Shown here piece by piece: positions 1 to 11,860 of a stretch of DNA of 64,000 nt (its first letter is position 1; every line of letters starts with the position of its first letter). This DNA comes from Tanytarsus gracilentus (Eukaryota; Arthropoda; Insecta; Diptera; Chironomidae). Made by a program: the position numbers and the translations under genes. Where the stretch lies: positions 186,001 through 250,000 of the forward strand of contig JAXRKN010000020.1 of NCBI GenBank assembly GCA_038502055.1. Direction: 5' to 3'. Below the pieces are notes generated by a model, which was not told the origin of the DNA, ran no database searches, and worked only from the letters and a program-made list of their open reading frames with translations.

Positions 1-201
1 TGGCGTAACTTCAGTCACATAAATTCCATAGTCCGTGTAGCCCTGCGGCGACTTTGTAAAGTCCTGATCGATTCCTCCGCCAATTTTAAAGCCACATTTT
101 GACACCTCCTTTCCTTCATGGTCGAAGGCGACCTCCTTTTGGAGTGTAATTGGAATGCTCAGACATTGAAATGCAGGAAATAAACTTTTGTTGCTTTGCA
201 T
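1..201 (-). CDS. TAX1BP3: TAX1BP3/TIP-1-like single-PDZ protein (N-terminal part)
   Basis: The reverse strand reads open from an ATG at 201 down to base 1 (67 codons, exactly in frame to the edge), so the C-terminal half lies outside the window. The core FKIGGGIDQD followed by YGIYVTEVTP matches the start of the PDZ domain of TIP-1 (Tax1-binding protein 3): a GFSIGGGIDQD-type carboxylate loop, then a DKGIYVT-type strand. TIP-1 is a small cytosolic protein made almost entirely of one PDZ domain; it binds C-terminal PDZ ligands of partners such as beta-catenin and rhotekin and can act as a competitive scaffold. A pyrimidine-poor stretch ending in AG lies about 30 bases upstream of the ATG on this strand, so a 5' UTR intron is possible. 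It is divergently arranged with the BPHL-like gene, sharing a 480-base intergenic region. Confidence 0.85.
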   Translation of the reverse strand, partial: MQSNKSLFPAFQCLSIPITLQKEVAFDHEGKEVSKCGFKIGGGIDQDFTKSPQGYTDYGIYVTEVTP

Positions 202-681
202 CGCTTTTTTTGGTACTTTTGAGGATGAAATTTAATGCTAAAATATAAAAATGGCGTTTAAGAGGTGAACGGAAAGTTTAAATGCAATTGATGATGACTA
301 ATTCTATTGTGAAGAATTTCTTTGACTTCTTTTTTTGTGTAATGTTCAGTGAAATCCATAAATAGAGGGGGAAGATAGATTGAGAGTTGAGAACGGTTCA
401 AATGTCACTGTTTGAATTATTTTTTAACGGTTTTTTGACAAATTTTGTAATAAGAAATTTAAAATTGTTTTAAAATTAATTTATTAGATTCAAATTTAAT
501 TTTTAATTTGATAACTTTTAAAAATAATTTTTAATGCCTAAATTAAATAAATTAAAATTGTTAATTATTTATAAATTTTTCGAAAAGCAAAATAAAATTA
601 ACAAAGAAATCGAAATTGATCTTTATAAATTTTTTCGTCCGTCTGACTAAAATTTACTTAAATAAATTGACAACAAACTTA
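202..681. promoter_or_regulatory. Shared divergent intergenic region
   Basis: This AT-rich stretch separates the ATGs of the TAX1BP3-like (minus) and BPHL-like (plus) genes, so it must hold the promoters and leaders of both. I see no convincing TATA box or repeat in it. The regulatory role is inferred from layout only. Confidence 0.4.
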
Positions 682-1858
682 ATGGAGTCCAAAGTTCTAA
701 TAAAAACTCAAAAAGTAAATGTTGATGGCAATGTCATTAATTTTACAGAATCACATCATGAAGGTTTCAAGCCTGAGAATACTTTGTTGCTGCTACCGGG
801 AAGTCTTGGTGAGATATTGTGATTAAAAATCGAATGTAAATTATTTAATTTCAATTTTTTAGGTTCCGGTCCAACTGATTATAATCATCAGATTTTTAAT
901 CTACCTAAAATTCTTCCTAATTACAGAATAATTGCTTGGGATCCACCGGGACTAGGTGAGAAATTATTTTCATAAATAATTTTAGAGTTTTAGGATTTTT
1001 TATTTCTTTTTTAATTATTAAATTATTAACATTTATTTAAAATTTATTTTTTAACGTTAAAAAATTTGTTTTACAAATTTTAAAATTAATTTTAGAATTT
1101 ACAAAAAATTAGAATTTAAAAAATTTTTGAACTAAAAAATAATTTTTGAATTTTAAAAATTAATTTTGAATATTGAACGTTTTTATTTTTAAAAACTTAT
1201 TTTTAAGTTTTAAAAAATAATTTTTGAATTTTAAATAATAATTTAAATTTATACATTTTTAGGTAAATCAATTCCACCGAAACGAAACTTCACGGTTGAT
1301 CTTTTATTCAACGACGCTGAAGTTCTCAAAAAATTCATCGACAAATTAAATGTTGACAAAGTGTCGTTGCTTGGATATTCAGCGGGTGCAGTCACAGCCT
1401 ACATTTATGCATCGAAAAATCCTGAAAATGTTAAAAAATTAATTTTAATTTCACCCGCGTCTTTTGTAAGCGACGATCAAATTAAATATTTTCAATCGAT
1501 TCGTGATGTTTCAAAGTGGCCGCCAAAAATGAGAGAAGAACCTGAGAAAGAATATGGAATAGAGTATTTAAAATATTTGTGGGAAGGATTCGTTGACTTA
1601 AATCTCGATTTAAAGAAGAAATTTACAAAAGAATTTATGACGCCAATCATTAAAAATATCAAAGCCGAAACTTTAATTTTTTATTGTGAAAAAGATTCTT
1701 TTATAGATTGCAAAAATGACATTGAATATTTGCTTGAGAATGTTGAGAGATCAAACCTGATTTCATATCCAAAAGGCACGCATAAACTACAAAATCAAAT
1801 ACCGGATGAAATTAATCAGAAAATTAGAGATTTTTTGATGACAAGAAATAAAATGTAA
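682..1858 (+). CDS. BPHL: Valacyclovir hydrolase (BPHL)-like alpha/beta hydrolase
   Basis: Three exons: 682-808, 863-955 and 1263-1858, giving 271 residues. All introns are GT-AG and phases agree. The alpha/beta hydrolase triad is visible: nucleophile elbow GYSAG (Ser about 113), Asp about 218 in CEKDSF, and His about 247 in KGTHKL. The spacing matches human BPHL. Family-specific strings include IRDVSKWPPKMR and EYGIEYLKYLWEGFVD. BPHL hydrolyses amino-acid ester substrates (valacyclovir is the drug example) and homocysteine thiolactone has been reported. The start at 682 is chosen because the frame upstream reads through UTR-like sequence and the protein then begins MESKV. Unlike the mammalian protein there is no obvious mitochondrial leader. 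Intron 2 (956-1262) is an AT-rich stretch with no recognisable element. Confidence 0.88.
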
Positions 1859-2530
1859 ATTTTTACAAGACTGAGATATTTAAAATGTTCTTAAATGTTA
1901 AAAAATTTCATGCTCTAAAATTTTAAGATCAAAAATTCACGAAAGTGAATTCTCAAAACCAGAAAATAATAAAAATTTCTAAATAATTTTTTTCGACTTG
2001 TTTTACTTTTCTTAAATATTTTCACAAAATTATCCAAATGACTAATTTCACATCAATATTTTCTAAACATAATTTTTGAACTTAAAAAATAATTTTTGGA
2101 CTAAAAAATAATTTTTGAACTTAAAAAACAATTTCTGAATTTTAATATTCAAAAATTGAACTTTGCATTTTTTTTAAAACATTTTTAAAAATTAAAAACT
2201 TATTAAAGGGCGCAAAACATAGAAAAATTTTCACCTGTTAAAACCTCAGGATTAAACTGAACAAGTCGACGATCGATGTGCAAGTGTATTGAGATCAGCG
2301 TTGCTATGGTTATGAGAAAGAAACAAAAAACCAAAACAAAAGAGAGAAAAATTGTAAAATGCCGAAAAAATTTATAAAATTAAATTTTAGCGATTAAAAA
2401 GAAGTTTTAATTAATTTTAAAAGGTTTAAAAAATTAAATTTAAATTAATTTTCTGAAAGAAATAATAAAAAGTTTCAAGTAGGCGAAAAACATACCAAAA
2501 AGTTAAAATTAATTTTTTATAATTTTAAGA
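1859..2530. other. Intergenic region upstream of IFT139
   Basis: AT-rich spacer between two plus-strand genes. The left part repeats degenerate TTTTTGAACTTAAAAAATAA-like strings (about 2075-2150). A less AT-rich patch at 2255-2320 contains an X-box-like dyad described separately and probably marks the IFT139 promoter. No further gene seen. Confidence 0.5.
2300..2313 (+). promoter_or_regulatory. X-box-like (RFX) site upstream of IFT139
   Basis: GTTGCTATGGTTAT lies about 220 bases before the IFT139 ATG. It keeps the left RFX half-site (GTTGCT) and the AT spacer plus GG of the canonical GTTGCCATGGCAAC dyad, 10 of 14 positions, but the right half-site is weak. RFX factors are known to drive intraflagellar transport genes through X-boxes. 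Function here is inference from sequence and position. Confidence 0.4.
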
Positions 2531-5500
2531 ATGGACGAAAAAGAATTCAAAGCACTAATTTTCATCGCTGGCATGGACAAGTTCTTCAACACCATGAACT
2601 CGCTCTGTGTCGATGCGAACTCAAAGTTTGGCTCATCATCTTTCCGATTTCTCACTGGAGTCTCATTAATTTTCGGCAATCGAATCCAAGAAGGAATTCG
2701 AGAACTAAATTCACTCACAAACGACAACGACGTCGGAATCGGAAGTATTTTAGCTTTAATTTATGGCCATAAAAAGTGCACAATGGTCGACAAAGAAATC
2801 GTCGCAAATTTGGAGACAAAAATTAAAGAGGAGAGAAAGCGAGTGACTGCAAATTCCGCCTACAATGCCGCACTTTTTCTCTTCTTCTGTGGCAAATTTG
2901 AGAAAGCTAAAGATTACGCTGAAAAAACAATTAAACTTCACTCAGACCACTATGACTCGCTGATACTGAAAGGATTTTGTCTTTTACTCATGAATCAAAA
3001 GTCAAAAGTCGCTTTGGAGCATTTCGAGCGTGCTGGAAAAATTTCCGAGTCAATTGACGCGATTTTGGGTCAAGTTAGATTTCACCAAGAAAATAATGAT
3101 TTTGAGAAAGCGATTTCGATGTTGAACCGACTTTCGGTGAGATATTCTCACTTGAGTTTGCCTTTGGTTGAGAAGATGAAAGTTCAACTTGCATCATGGG
3201 ACTTTGAGAAAGCATCTGACACCGCTTTTCGCATTCTCAACCTAGAACCTCAAAATATTGAAGCGCTTCGCATTAAGACACTCGTCATTTTATGTCGCGA
3301 TGGCAAAACTGAAGAATCAGCTGAAAATCTTCGCGATCTCTTTAAAGCTCTCGAGAAATTTGAGCCAACAAATAGCGAAATTTATTACGAAATTGCTCAA
3401 CTTTTTTCTCGATGCAGCAGCAGAAATTTAAAAATTTTAACTGAAACTTTTAAATTTGCTGAAAAGTCAAACACTTTGGTTCCAAATAATGCAAATTATC
3501 TGGTTGAGCTTGGCTTTGAGTGCATTCTAATGAAGCAAGTTAAAAACGCTGTAAAATTCTTCAGAAATGCTACAAAAATTGACGATAATTCGATTCAAGC
3601 TTTGTGTGGATTAACTTTCTGTCAACTTTTGGAGTCGGGCGCCACTACTCAGGTATGAAATCTCTTTTTAGTACCTTAATAAAAATCAAGAATTATTGTT
3701 ATGCAATTGTTTAATAAATTGTATGTAAATTGAACGGGAATTGCATGGAAATTTAATGCAAAATTCATGTCAATTGAATGTAAATTTTATGTCAATTGAA
3801 TGTAAATTTATTAGAAACTTTAATACAAAAATTTGATTTAAAAGTCAATTTCTACATTTATTTTTTAGGTCACCCAACAAATTGAGTTCCTCACTGAAAT
3901 TCAAGGAGCATCAAACAAAAATCCACTCCTCCTCTACTTAACCGCTAAAATCTCATCAGAAAATCCAAAACTTGCGATTTCAAATCTCATCGAAGCGAGT
4001 GAAATTCACTTTAAAAATCTCAAGACAATTTCTTACGGTTGTCTTTACCTTCGAATGTTCGATCCAGATTTTTTGATCTCATTGTGTAAGGAAATTCTTC
4101 AATATTGTCCAATTCAGCAGAATTTCACTGTTAAATCGACAGCTATGAGAGAAACTTTGCATGTATCATTAAAAACGAGCATGAACATTCTTGAAGCAGT
4201 TGTCAAAGCTCTGCCTGGATCATGTGAAGCTCTTTATCTTCTATCGAGAGTTCAATTTTTGAGTGGCGAAGTTGGAGCATCTGCATTGTCACTTCAAAAG
4301 ATATTGCAAGAAATCGATCAAACTTTCATTCCCGCTCATTTATTAATCGCTCAAATTTACATTCAACAAAATAATCACCAAAGAGCATCGCAGAGTTTGG
4401 AAGTTTGTCTCAGTCACGATTTTAAGATTCGTGACAATCCACTTTATCACTTAATTTGGGGAATTATCCAGAAACAGGAGCAAAAGTTGGAAGACGCACT
4501 TAAAAGTTTCAAAATGGCGATGACAATTTGCGGATATTTCATAACTGACGAAATTACATCGAAGGCTCAGAGGATCAGCGACTTGGGATTGGCTGATTTA
4601 GTTTCACTATTTTTGGAGAGTATCAACACTTATGTCTTGATGAACGAGAGCGGAGAAGCGACAAAGTTGATGCAGGTTAGAATATTTAAACTTTTCATAA
4701 ATTTATTTCAAAATTTATTTTTAGTTCGCTCAAAAAGAGTTCGAAAACACACCCGAAGCTGGACGCATCATTATCGCTAATGCAGATCTCTTTTTGGCTC
4801 AAGGAAACACCACAAAATCTCTCGATCTCCTCAACAGCATTAAATCAGATCAAAACTATTATCTTCAAGCTAAAACCAAAATGGCGAACATTTATTTGGT
4901 GAACAAAAAAGATCGACTTTCATTCGCTCAATGCTTTAAAGAGATTGTGATGAATAATCCTGGACCAGACAATTACATCATGCTTGGCGATGCATACATG
5001 AATATTCAAGAGCCTGATAAAGCTGTTGATGCTTACAAACAAGCTGTTATGCAGGACCCAAATGATCCAGAGTTGGCAAGTAAACTCGGTCGATCTTACG
5101 TCAAAACTCATCAGTATAAAAAGGCAATTTCTTACTACAAAGAAGCTTTAACATCACCAAACAACTATCAACTTCGACTTGATCTCGCTGAACTTTATTT
5201 AAAGCTCAAACAATACTCAAACGCTGAGCAAATAATCCTCGAAGATATTGAGAGCAATCAGAGAACTCAAGATGACATTGGGAAACTTCAAACGAGAACG
5301 AAACTTTATCTTTTGCTCTCGAGAACTCACGAGAAAAGTGGAAACATCAGTAAATCACTCGCGACTCTCAAAGAAGCTCGCGACAATCAACTTCGAATCC
5401 AGCAACGACTCAACATCGATCAAAATGCAAACTCAAGAGAACAATACAAAATTCTATCAAAAATCTGTGCATTAATGGCTGAACAGTCGGTGATTATTCG

Positions 5501-6952
5501 TGAATCAAATCAAGCGATTTCTTATTACAAAGAAGCAATTAAATATAGTCCAGTGGATGTTGAGCAGCAAGCGTCGTTGGCGAAACTTTACATGCATTTA
5601 AATCAGTTCAAAGAATGTCAAACGATGTGTGCGTCAATTCTGGAGAAAGATCCGAGCAATGAAACTGCGCAAGTTATGATGGCGGATTTATCATTTAGAA
5701 AAATTGACTTTGAGAGCGCCGCTTATCATTTTTCGCAGGTTAATTTTTAAATTTAATTTATATATTTTTATTAATTAATTTTTTTCAGCTAATTATCAAC
5801 AAACCGACTTACTATCAAGCCCTCGCTCGACTCATCGAAGTCATGCGTCGAACTGGATCACTAAACGACATCAATCATTTCATCGAAAGAGCTGAAGAAG
5901 TTGCGGACTCAACAGAAGTCGGTTTGAATTTCTGTAAAGGTCTTTTCGAGTGGTACACTTGCAATCCGAACAACGCTTTGAGATACTTCAATAATTGCCG
6001 ACGTGATCCGGAGTTTGGTAAACAGAGTGTTTTCAATATGGTTTGCATCTGCATCGATCCAGATAATGATTTACCGACTGAACTGGATTTGAATGAAAGT
6101 GGAGTTGATTTAGAGTCGGATTCAAGTAACTCACGACAAATTGCGTTGAAAACGGCTGAAAGACTTTTGAGAGATTTACAGCCGAAGACAAATGTAATCG
6201 ATCAAGAAGCTTTGAATCATAAATTGATGGAGAATTTCTTGTTGACGGCGACAAGGACGAAAACTAATGTCGAGAGAGCTTTGCAGAATTTGACGGCGAT
6301 CGCGAGTCAAGATGAGTTGAAGGACAACATTGGAGTGATTTATGGAGTTGCGGTGAGAATTTTTTTCGATTCCATGAATTTAAATAAATTTGTTTACATT
6401 CCAGGTTTGCTACGTAATGCTTCGTCAGCAGCAGCGAGCTAAAAATCAACTGAAACGCATCAGCAAGAATTTGTGGACGTTCGAGGATGCCGAGTACTTA
6501 GAAAAGTCATGGCTGCTTCTCAGTGACATTTACATTCAGGCAAATAAATCGGACATCGCGAATGATTTGCTCAATAAAGTTTTGAAGCACAATAAATCGT
6601 GCTATAAAGCTTACGAGTTGAGTGGAATTATCGCTGAGAAAGAACAAAATTTTAAAGCCGCTGCAATTCATTATGATCAGGGTGAGATTGAGAATCAGAA
6701 GAATTAATCCTGGGTTTTAAAATTAATCCTGGGTTTCCTTAATAAAATTTTAAATTTCACAAATTATTTTTAGCATGGAAATACTCAGGCAAGCAGCGTC
6801 CAAATATTGCTCACAAACTCGCTTACAACAACATGAAGTCGAAGCGTTTTGCCGACGCGATTGAAGTCTGTCAGCAAGTTCTTAAAAATTATCCCGATTA
6901 CACTCAAGTGAGGGACATTTTCGAGAAGAGCCGAAATAATTTGAAGACTTAA
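2531..6952 (+). CDS. TTC21B: IFT139 / TTC21B-like intraflagellar transport A protein
   Basis: Six exons: 2531-3652, 3869-4675, 4725-5738, 5789-6352, 6405-6681 and 6774-6952; the joined frame encodes 1320 residues, essentially the length of human TTC21B (1316). Nearly the whole protein is a solenoid of TPR helices; clear units include the stretch around GDAYMNIQEPDKAVDAYKQA (exon 3). The N-terminus (MDEKEFKALI, then ILALIYGHKK) and the C-terminus (AWKYSG ... KLAYNNMKSKRFADAIEVCQ) match the family ends. IFT139 is a peripheral subunit of the IFT-A complex, which drives retrograde transport and entry of membrane proteins into cilia. In flies cilia occur only on sensory neurons and sperm, so expression is expected mainly there. 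Introns are all short (48-216 bases); intron 1 carries several GTCAATTGAATGTAAATT-like repeats. The gene appears intact. Confidence 0.95.
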
Positions 6953-7244
6953 AAAAAATTGAGATGAAAATTTTGAATTAATTAAAAGAGATTTAATTGA
7001 ATTTTTGCATGATTTTAACAGGGAAAAAATTAGAAACAAATCCATGGTTTTATTGAAATAATCCTGAAATTTAAAATAAATCTTAGGTTTTTAAATTAAT
7101 CCTGGGTTTTAGGAAATTAATCCTGAGTTTTAATATTAATCCTAAGTTTTAAAATTAATCCATACGTTAACTTTAAAATTATTCACAAACTTTTTTCCGT
7201 CCAATAAAAATTCAAATTTTAATCCTAATCAAAATATTTAATTT
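6953..7244. other. Convergent intergenic spacer with TCCTGGGTTTT-like repeats
   Basis: Space between the 3' ends of IFT139 (plus) and the LRR-like gene (minus). Between about 7058 and 7170, and again in the last IFT139 intron at 6706-6740, the phrase ATTAATCCTGGGTTTTAAA recurs with changes, a small degenerate tandem repeat. Confidence 0.5.
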
Positions 7245-8557
7245 TTAATACATTTTTTTCGAATGAATAAATTTATAATGAATTTCACAAATTTCATCCT
7301 TTGAATTTTGAAATCCAACAACAATAAAATTTTCGTTATTTTTTTCGTAAATTGGATAAAAATTGTCTGTGCTTAAAATTTCGAGACTTTCTTCCTCGTC
7401 AAAAATTTCAAGTTTAATTTTTTTGATTTTAGTTGTTTTGAGAATATTTTCAAAGTTCTCAAATTTAAAACTTTCAGTTAAAATTCTGCAATTAATTTCT
7501 TGAATGACTTGAGAATTTTTAATTATTTCAAAGATTTTTTCAATGTCTTCGCTATTTAAAATTTTAGTGATTGTAAATTTCCTAAAGAAAAATTGATTAA
7601 AATCAAAAGTTGGAAATTTATCGACTTTGAGATGTTTTAAATTCCTCAAAGATTTAATTAATTTTAAAACTCCTTCATTGAAGTCATCGCCACTTAAAGT
7701 TAAAGTTTCAATAGAATTATTCGCTTCAACCTCAAGTCTTTTCCTCAAAGTTTCTGTGTCTAAAGTTAAAGATTTTAAATTTAATTTATTCAAAGCAACT
7801 TTAAGGTAGCGATCCAGCTCGTAAGGTATCAAAGGACGAACAGCAAGTTTCCTCAGAAAATGCTTTTGAAGCAATAAAAATTGCGATAATTTTCCGTCCG
7901 GAATGTTCACACGGTCGAGCGTTAAAGTCTCTAAGGTTGTTGGCCAGTTTGATAAAGTTGAAGTTGGATTTATGAAAATGTAGTGAAGATGGAGGTTCTA
8001 AAAATATTTAAAGAATATTAAAATAAAATTAAATTTTTTAAATTTATTCAAAAATTAATTAATTTTTAAATTTAATAAAAATTCAATTAAAATTAAATTC
8101 ATTTTTTCCTCACCCTCAAACTTTTGCATTTTTCCATAAAACAATTTAAAATCCTTAAAAATTCGCCGCACTCTCGATTGCTGTTGAAATCTTCTTCTTT
8201 TGGATATTTTTTAATGCCGAATATTTGAAGTGATTCCAGTCTTGGTGCGTCGATAAATTGCAGAGCATGAACTGAGTTATAAATCTCTAAATGTTTCAAC
8301 CTCGGAAGTGAAATAATTTTCTGAATATTTTCCGAAAAATCGCTTGGATTAAAAATGACGAGTTTAAGGAGATTTTGAGAATTTTTAAGAAAGTTTGCCA
8401 TGGTTTGAGGTCCACTCGATATCCAGTCGATGTTTTTCACAAATTCGGCACCGTCTTCACTTGTTATTGTCTCAGTGATGAAGCACTCGACACCCAAAAT
8501 AATGCTGTCACACTTTGCTCGACTAAGCTCAGAATTTTTCACAAGAACTTCCGGCAT
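7245..8557 (-). CDS. LRR-like protein of the insect F-box/LRR type, no F-box seen
   Basis: Two exons on the minus strand: 8557-8114 and 7997-7245 (phase 0), 398 residues. The protein is rich in irregular leucine-rich units such as LPRLKHLEIYNS, APRLESLQIFGI, LETLTLDRV, LKSLTLDTETL and LRNLKHLKVDKF, each a strand-forming LxxLxL core. This resembles the LRR part of F-box proteins like the intact gene at 28999-29922, but residues 1-50 show no F-box (no LPxE/D...L..VC-like run). It may have lost the domain, or an upstream exon may be missed. Family F-box/LRR proteins pick substrates for SCF ubiquitin ligases; without an F-box that role cannot be claimed. The start is the first ATG after an in-frame stop-rich region. 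Confidence 0.65.
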
Positions 8558-9204
8558 TTTTCAACTTTCACTTTGTCACTTTTCTTTTCTTATCTGTTCA
8601 GCTGCAGCAAATCGAATGAGCGAAGACGAAAAAAGATTTTCTTTTTATATGAAAATTTCCTAACGACGAATTAATTTTTTTCTTCTTTTTTGATTCAATG
8701 CCAAGTTCATTCACATACAAAATTCACAAACAAAATTAAAGTAATACGCTGAGTTCGAAACCTTGTGGAGAAAAAAATGTGCGACGCAAAAAATTTATTT
8801 TTAAAAATGAAAAGATTTTTTTCAGCGAGGGTTCGAAACCTAAAAAATTTTGTGCTCCGTTTTTTTGGGAAAAGAAAAAGTTTAAATTTAGATTTGAAGC
8901 AATAAAAAATTATTAATAGAAATTGTAATAATTTGTAGTTTAAATTGAATTAAAAATTAAAAAAACCTCAAAAATTAATTTTTTAAATTTCATATTGAAA
9001 ATTTTATTAAAAAATAATCTCATAAAAAAGCTACAGTAAAAAATTTACAAAACAGCTACAAAGTACAAAAAAGCTCATATAAATTATGGATGAAGTGACG
9101 TTCAATGATTTTTTATGAATGGCATAGAACAAAAAAATGACAATTAAAGATTTAAATTCGAAGGAGATAAAAAAAAGTTTTCATCACAACAATTTTTAAA
9201 AGTT
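8558..9204. other. Intergenic DNA
   Basis: AT-rich spacer between the LRR-like gene start and the peroxidase 3' end (both minus). It contains two GTTCGAAACC strings about 90 bases apart (near 8753 and 8841) that resemble the Pol III B box but no tRNA fold can be built around them. Otherwise nothing seen. Confidence 0.4.
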
Positions 9205-11860
9205 TTACTTTTTCACAGTAAATTGAGAGTAATAAGTTGGAAAGTTGTTTGGTGTCGAGAGGAAATTATTTGCATATGATGGAAGTCCATTAGGATCTCT
9301 CCAGAGGTTAAGATTCACTTGTGGAATTTGGTTGCAGGGAACGATTTGATTTCTATGAGAAAAATTTAATTAAATTAGTTTGAAGTTAAATTAAAAATTT
9401 AATTTAAATTTTTTAAAAAACAAAAATCGATCAAAATTTTATAAAAAACCAAAAAATCTAAAACTCACTCAGCGGACACCCTAAGGAACGCTTGAGGCTG
9501 CATTTGTTCAATGTTATTTCCATTGTCGCAGAACAATCTCGCCATGCTTGACTTGCGGACTTCAGTGAGTTGCTCTCGTGTCAATGGTGCGCTCTCTTGT
9601 GCTCCATTCTCGAAGAAATATCGATCACCAACTCGAGTTCGGAAAAATTGTTCGGTGAGGATGCAAAGGAAGGTTGGACCGGCCAAAGCACCATTGACAT
9701 GTGCCTCAAGCGAAGCTCCGACAGTTAAATCAACATCTTCATGGTTGACATAGAGAGTTCGAAGATTGTCGACATCCTAAAAGGAAATTTTGATAATTTT
9801 CAAAAAAATTTAAAATTTTTAAATTTTTTACTCTTTGAGAAATCAAATCCAAAAAGTCTTCCCAACTGTTTGCCCTCCTAATTCCGCAGAATTCCCTAAA
9901 GTCATTGTAGCTCGCCAAACCATGGTCACGACTTCTCTGAATATCGATGGCCCTCAAGTCGAGACCGAATGGCATTCCGCGTCTGAACAAGAAATGTTTA
10001 ATTTCCACATCAAAATTAATGTCGGTGAGTTCTTCGGGTTGCGTGGCCATTCCACGACTGAGGAAGTCAAAGTTGTCGCCGCTCTCGACGATGACGGGTC
10101 GATTGAACCAATCGCTGAGACGAAGTGAACCGACACGTGCGCGTGACTCTGCAATGAGACTGCAATGAGGAAAAATTAAAATTCGATGCGGTGCGTGTGA
10201 AAAATTTAAACTCACTCTAAACGACCTTCGATTTGACTGTGGAAGTATCTGAATGCAGCTGTCGCATGCGAGTTCAACACCGATGGATCGATATTTGGAT
10301 TGTAGTCATTAATGAATGCGCCTTGGGTTGTCTGATAGATCAAACGGTTCTTTAACATGTTCTCACGACTGAGGAAAATTGGCAGCCACTCGTAGTAGCT
10401 GATGTATTGATATTGGGCGATGTTGATGCGTCGTGACTCTTGGAATACTGTTTCGTCATCCCATCTGGAGAAAAATTGGGTAAAATTGAGTATTAGCTTG
10501 ATTTTTTGAAAGTGAGTGGAGTAAAATTTTTGATTGTCTGTCTGTAACTTAAATAATTGGCTCATGATTAATTTTAATAAAAAACTTAAAGGTTTATTTA
10601 AAGTTATAGTAAAATTAAATATTTTCGGGTATTATCAAAAATACCTATTTTACCAATCAAAAAAACCCACTTTAAAATTTAAGAATAAAAATTTTTCTAA
10701 AAAATAAAAATTTGTTTTATAAATCATAAGAAAAATTAAATTTTGCATTTAAATCGCAAAAATATAATTTGCGCCTTAACACCCACATGTGGGTTTCGAT
10801 AAATTTTCTTTATAAAAACTCACTGTGGATTGATTGTCTGAAGATTGTCGGCAATTCTGTTGTGTTCTCTCAATAAAATAATTTGCATAATTGTCAGTCC
10901 TGGATTCTGATTGACTCTCATGTCACCAGCAAGATAGCAAGTTTCCTGTTGACTCTGAACGTCGCAAGCTCTGGTTGCGTTTGGATCTTGTGGCGGCCAC
11001 TCATTTCCACCTCGATTATCGACCAACATTCTGCCACCGGTGAAAGCTCTAATTGGACGATTTTGCTGTTCTGAATTTCCGTAAACAAGTGAAAGATCTA
11101 AAAATGCTGTCACAGTTGACAACTGCTCGGCCGGTCGACTCGGTGAAGTTCCCAAACAATTGTTATTTTTATCCGTTAAAGTTCTGACAAAGTTCATGCA
11201 CTCAGTGCCGGTTTGAGAGTGTGCTGGATCATTTTTCGGCACCAAAATTGGATAACAAGTCGCGGCCATGCCACTCGCCACTAATTTACCATCGTCCGTG
11301 CAGCATCTCGTGGTGTGCTTTCTCGATTGAGTTGAACCCGCTTGCATGCTCATGTCGTGTGTCATAATTTGTCCCCATTGCATATTGGCGATAGTAAATT
11401 GAGGATCTGGCACGTCATTCTCGCCAAAAACAATCAAAGACACGAGTCGTGAGTTCGGCAACTCTTGACCACTAATCGAAGTCGGAGGCGTTGAAATTCC
11501 GTCACCGTAACGAGGCGTTAATAGACGTCCGTAGCGCATGTTTGCCGATCCCCAAAGTGAATTTTGGAGATTATTGCAGGTTCCGTCGAGTGTTCGATAA
11601 TTTGATTTTATGCACTGAGGCGGTGCAGCCGGACACATTTGTGATGGAACGGGTGCTGGCTTCGACCATGGCGACGAATAAAAAGTGTTCGAGTTGTAAT
11701 AGCTTGAGCTCACCGGCGACTTATTGTAGTGCTTTTTAATGAACGGATTATTACTGTGCGATGCTGATGGCGGTTGATGGTAGGTTGAGTATGATGTACT
11801 TGGCACATTTACGCATGACACGGCGTGAAGGAAAAAAGCTGACAAAATCAGCAATTTCAT
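9205..11860 (-). CDS. Secreted animal haem peroxidase, chorion-peroxidase-like
   Basis: Five exons on the minus strand: 11860-10824, 10464-10216, 10159-9832, 9776-9469 and 9352-9205; 689 residues with all phases consistent. A signal peptide (MKLLILSAFFLHAVSC) precedes a Ser/Tyr/Pro-rich pro-region and the peroxidase fold. Seen: distal His about 168 in WGQIMTHDM, catalytic Arg about 315 in GDMRVNQNPG, helix LLREHNRIADNL, and proximal His about 421 in AFRYFHSQ. Such enzymes use hydrogen peroxide to oxidise halides or tyrosines, for example crosslinking chorion or cuticle. The ATG sits directly after a CTTTCTCCAG acceptor, so an upstream non-coding exon is required. Odd point: both acids that make the haem ester bonds in mammalian peroxidases are replaced (Thr before the distal His, Gln three after the Arg). 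Intron 1 carries a solo repeat end at about 10775-10800. Confidence 0.92.
10771..10800 (+). repeat. Solo right end of the TAACCCAC repeat family
   Basis: TTAACACCCACATGTGGGTTT with flank resembles the right ends of the two long elements at 37084-38188 and 52622-53742 (GGCAACACCCACGTGTGGGTTTTGAAACA). Here the core ACCCACATGTGGGT is a perfect palindrome. It lies in peroxidase intron 1. No left end is seen nearby, so it may be a remnant. Confidence 0.5.

Noticed and set aside
8745..8855. tRNA gene suggested by GTTCGAAACC (B-box-like) strings
   Set aside because: No acceptor, D or anticodon stem can be paired around either string.
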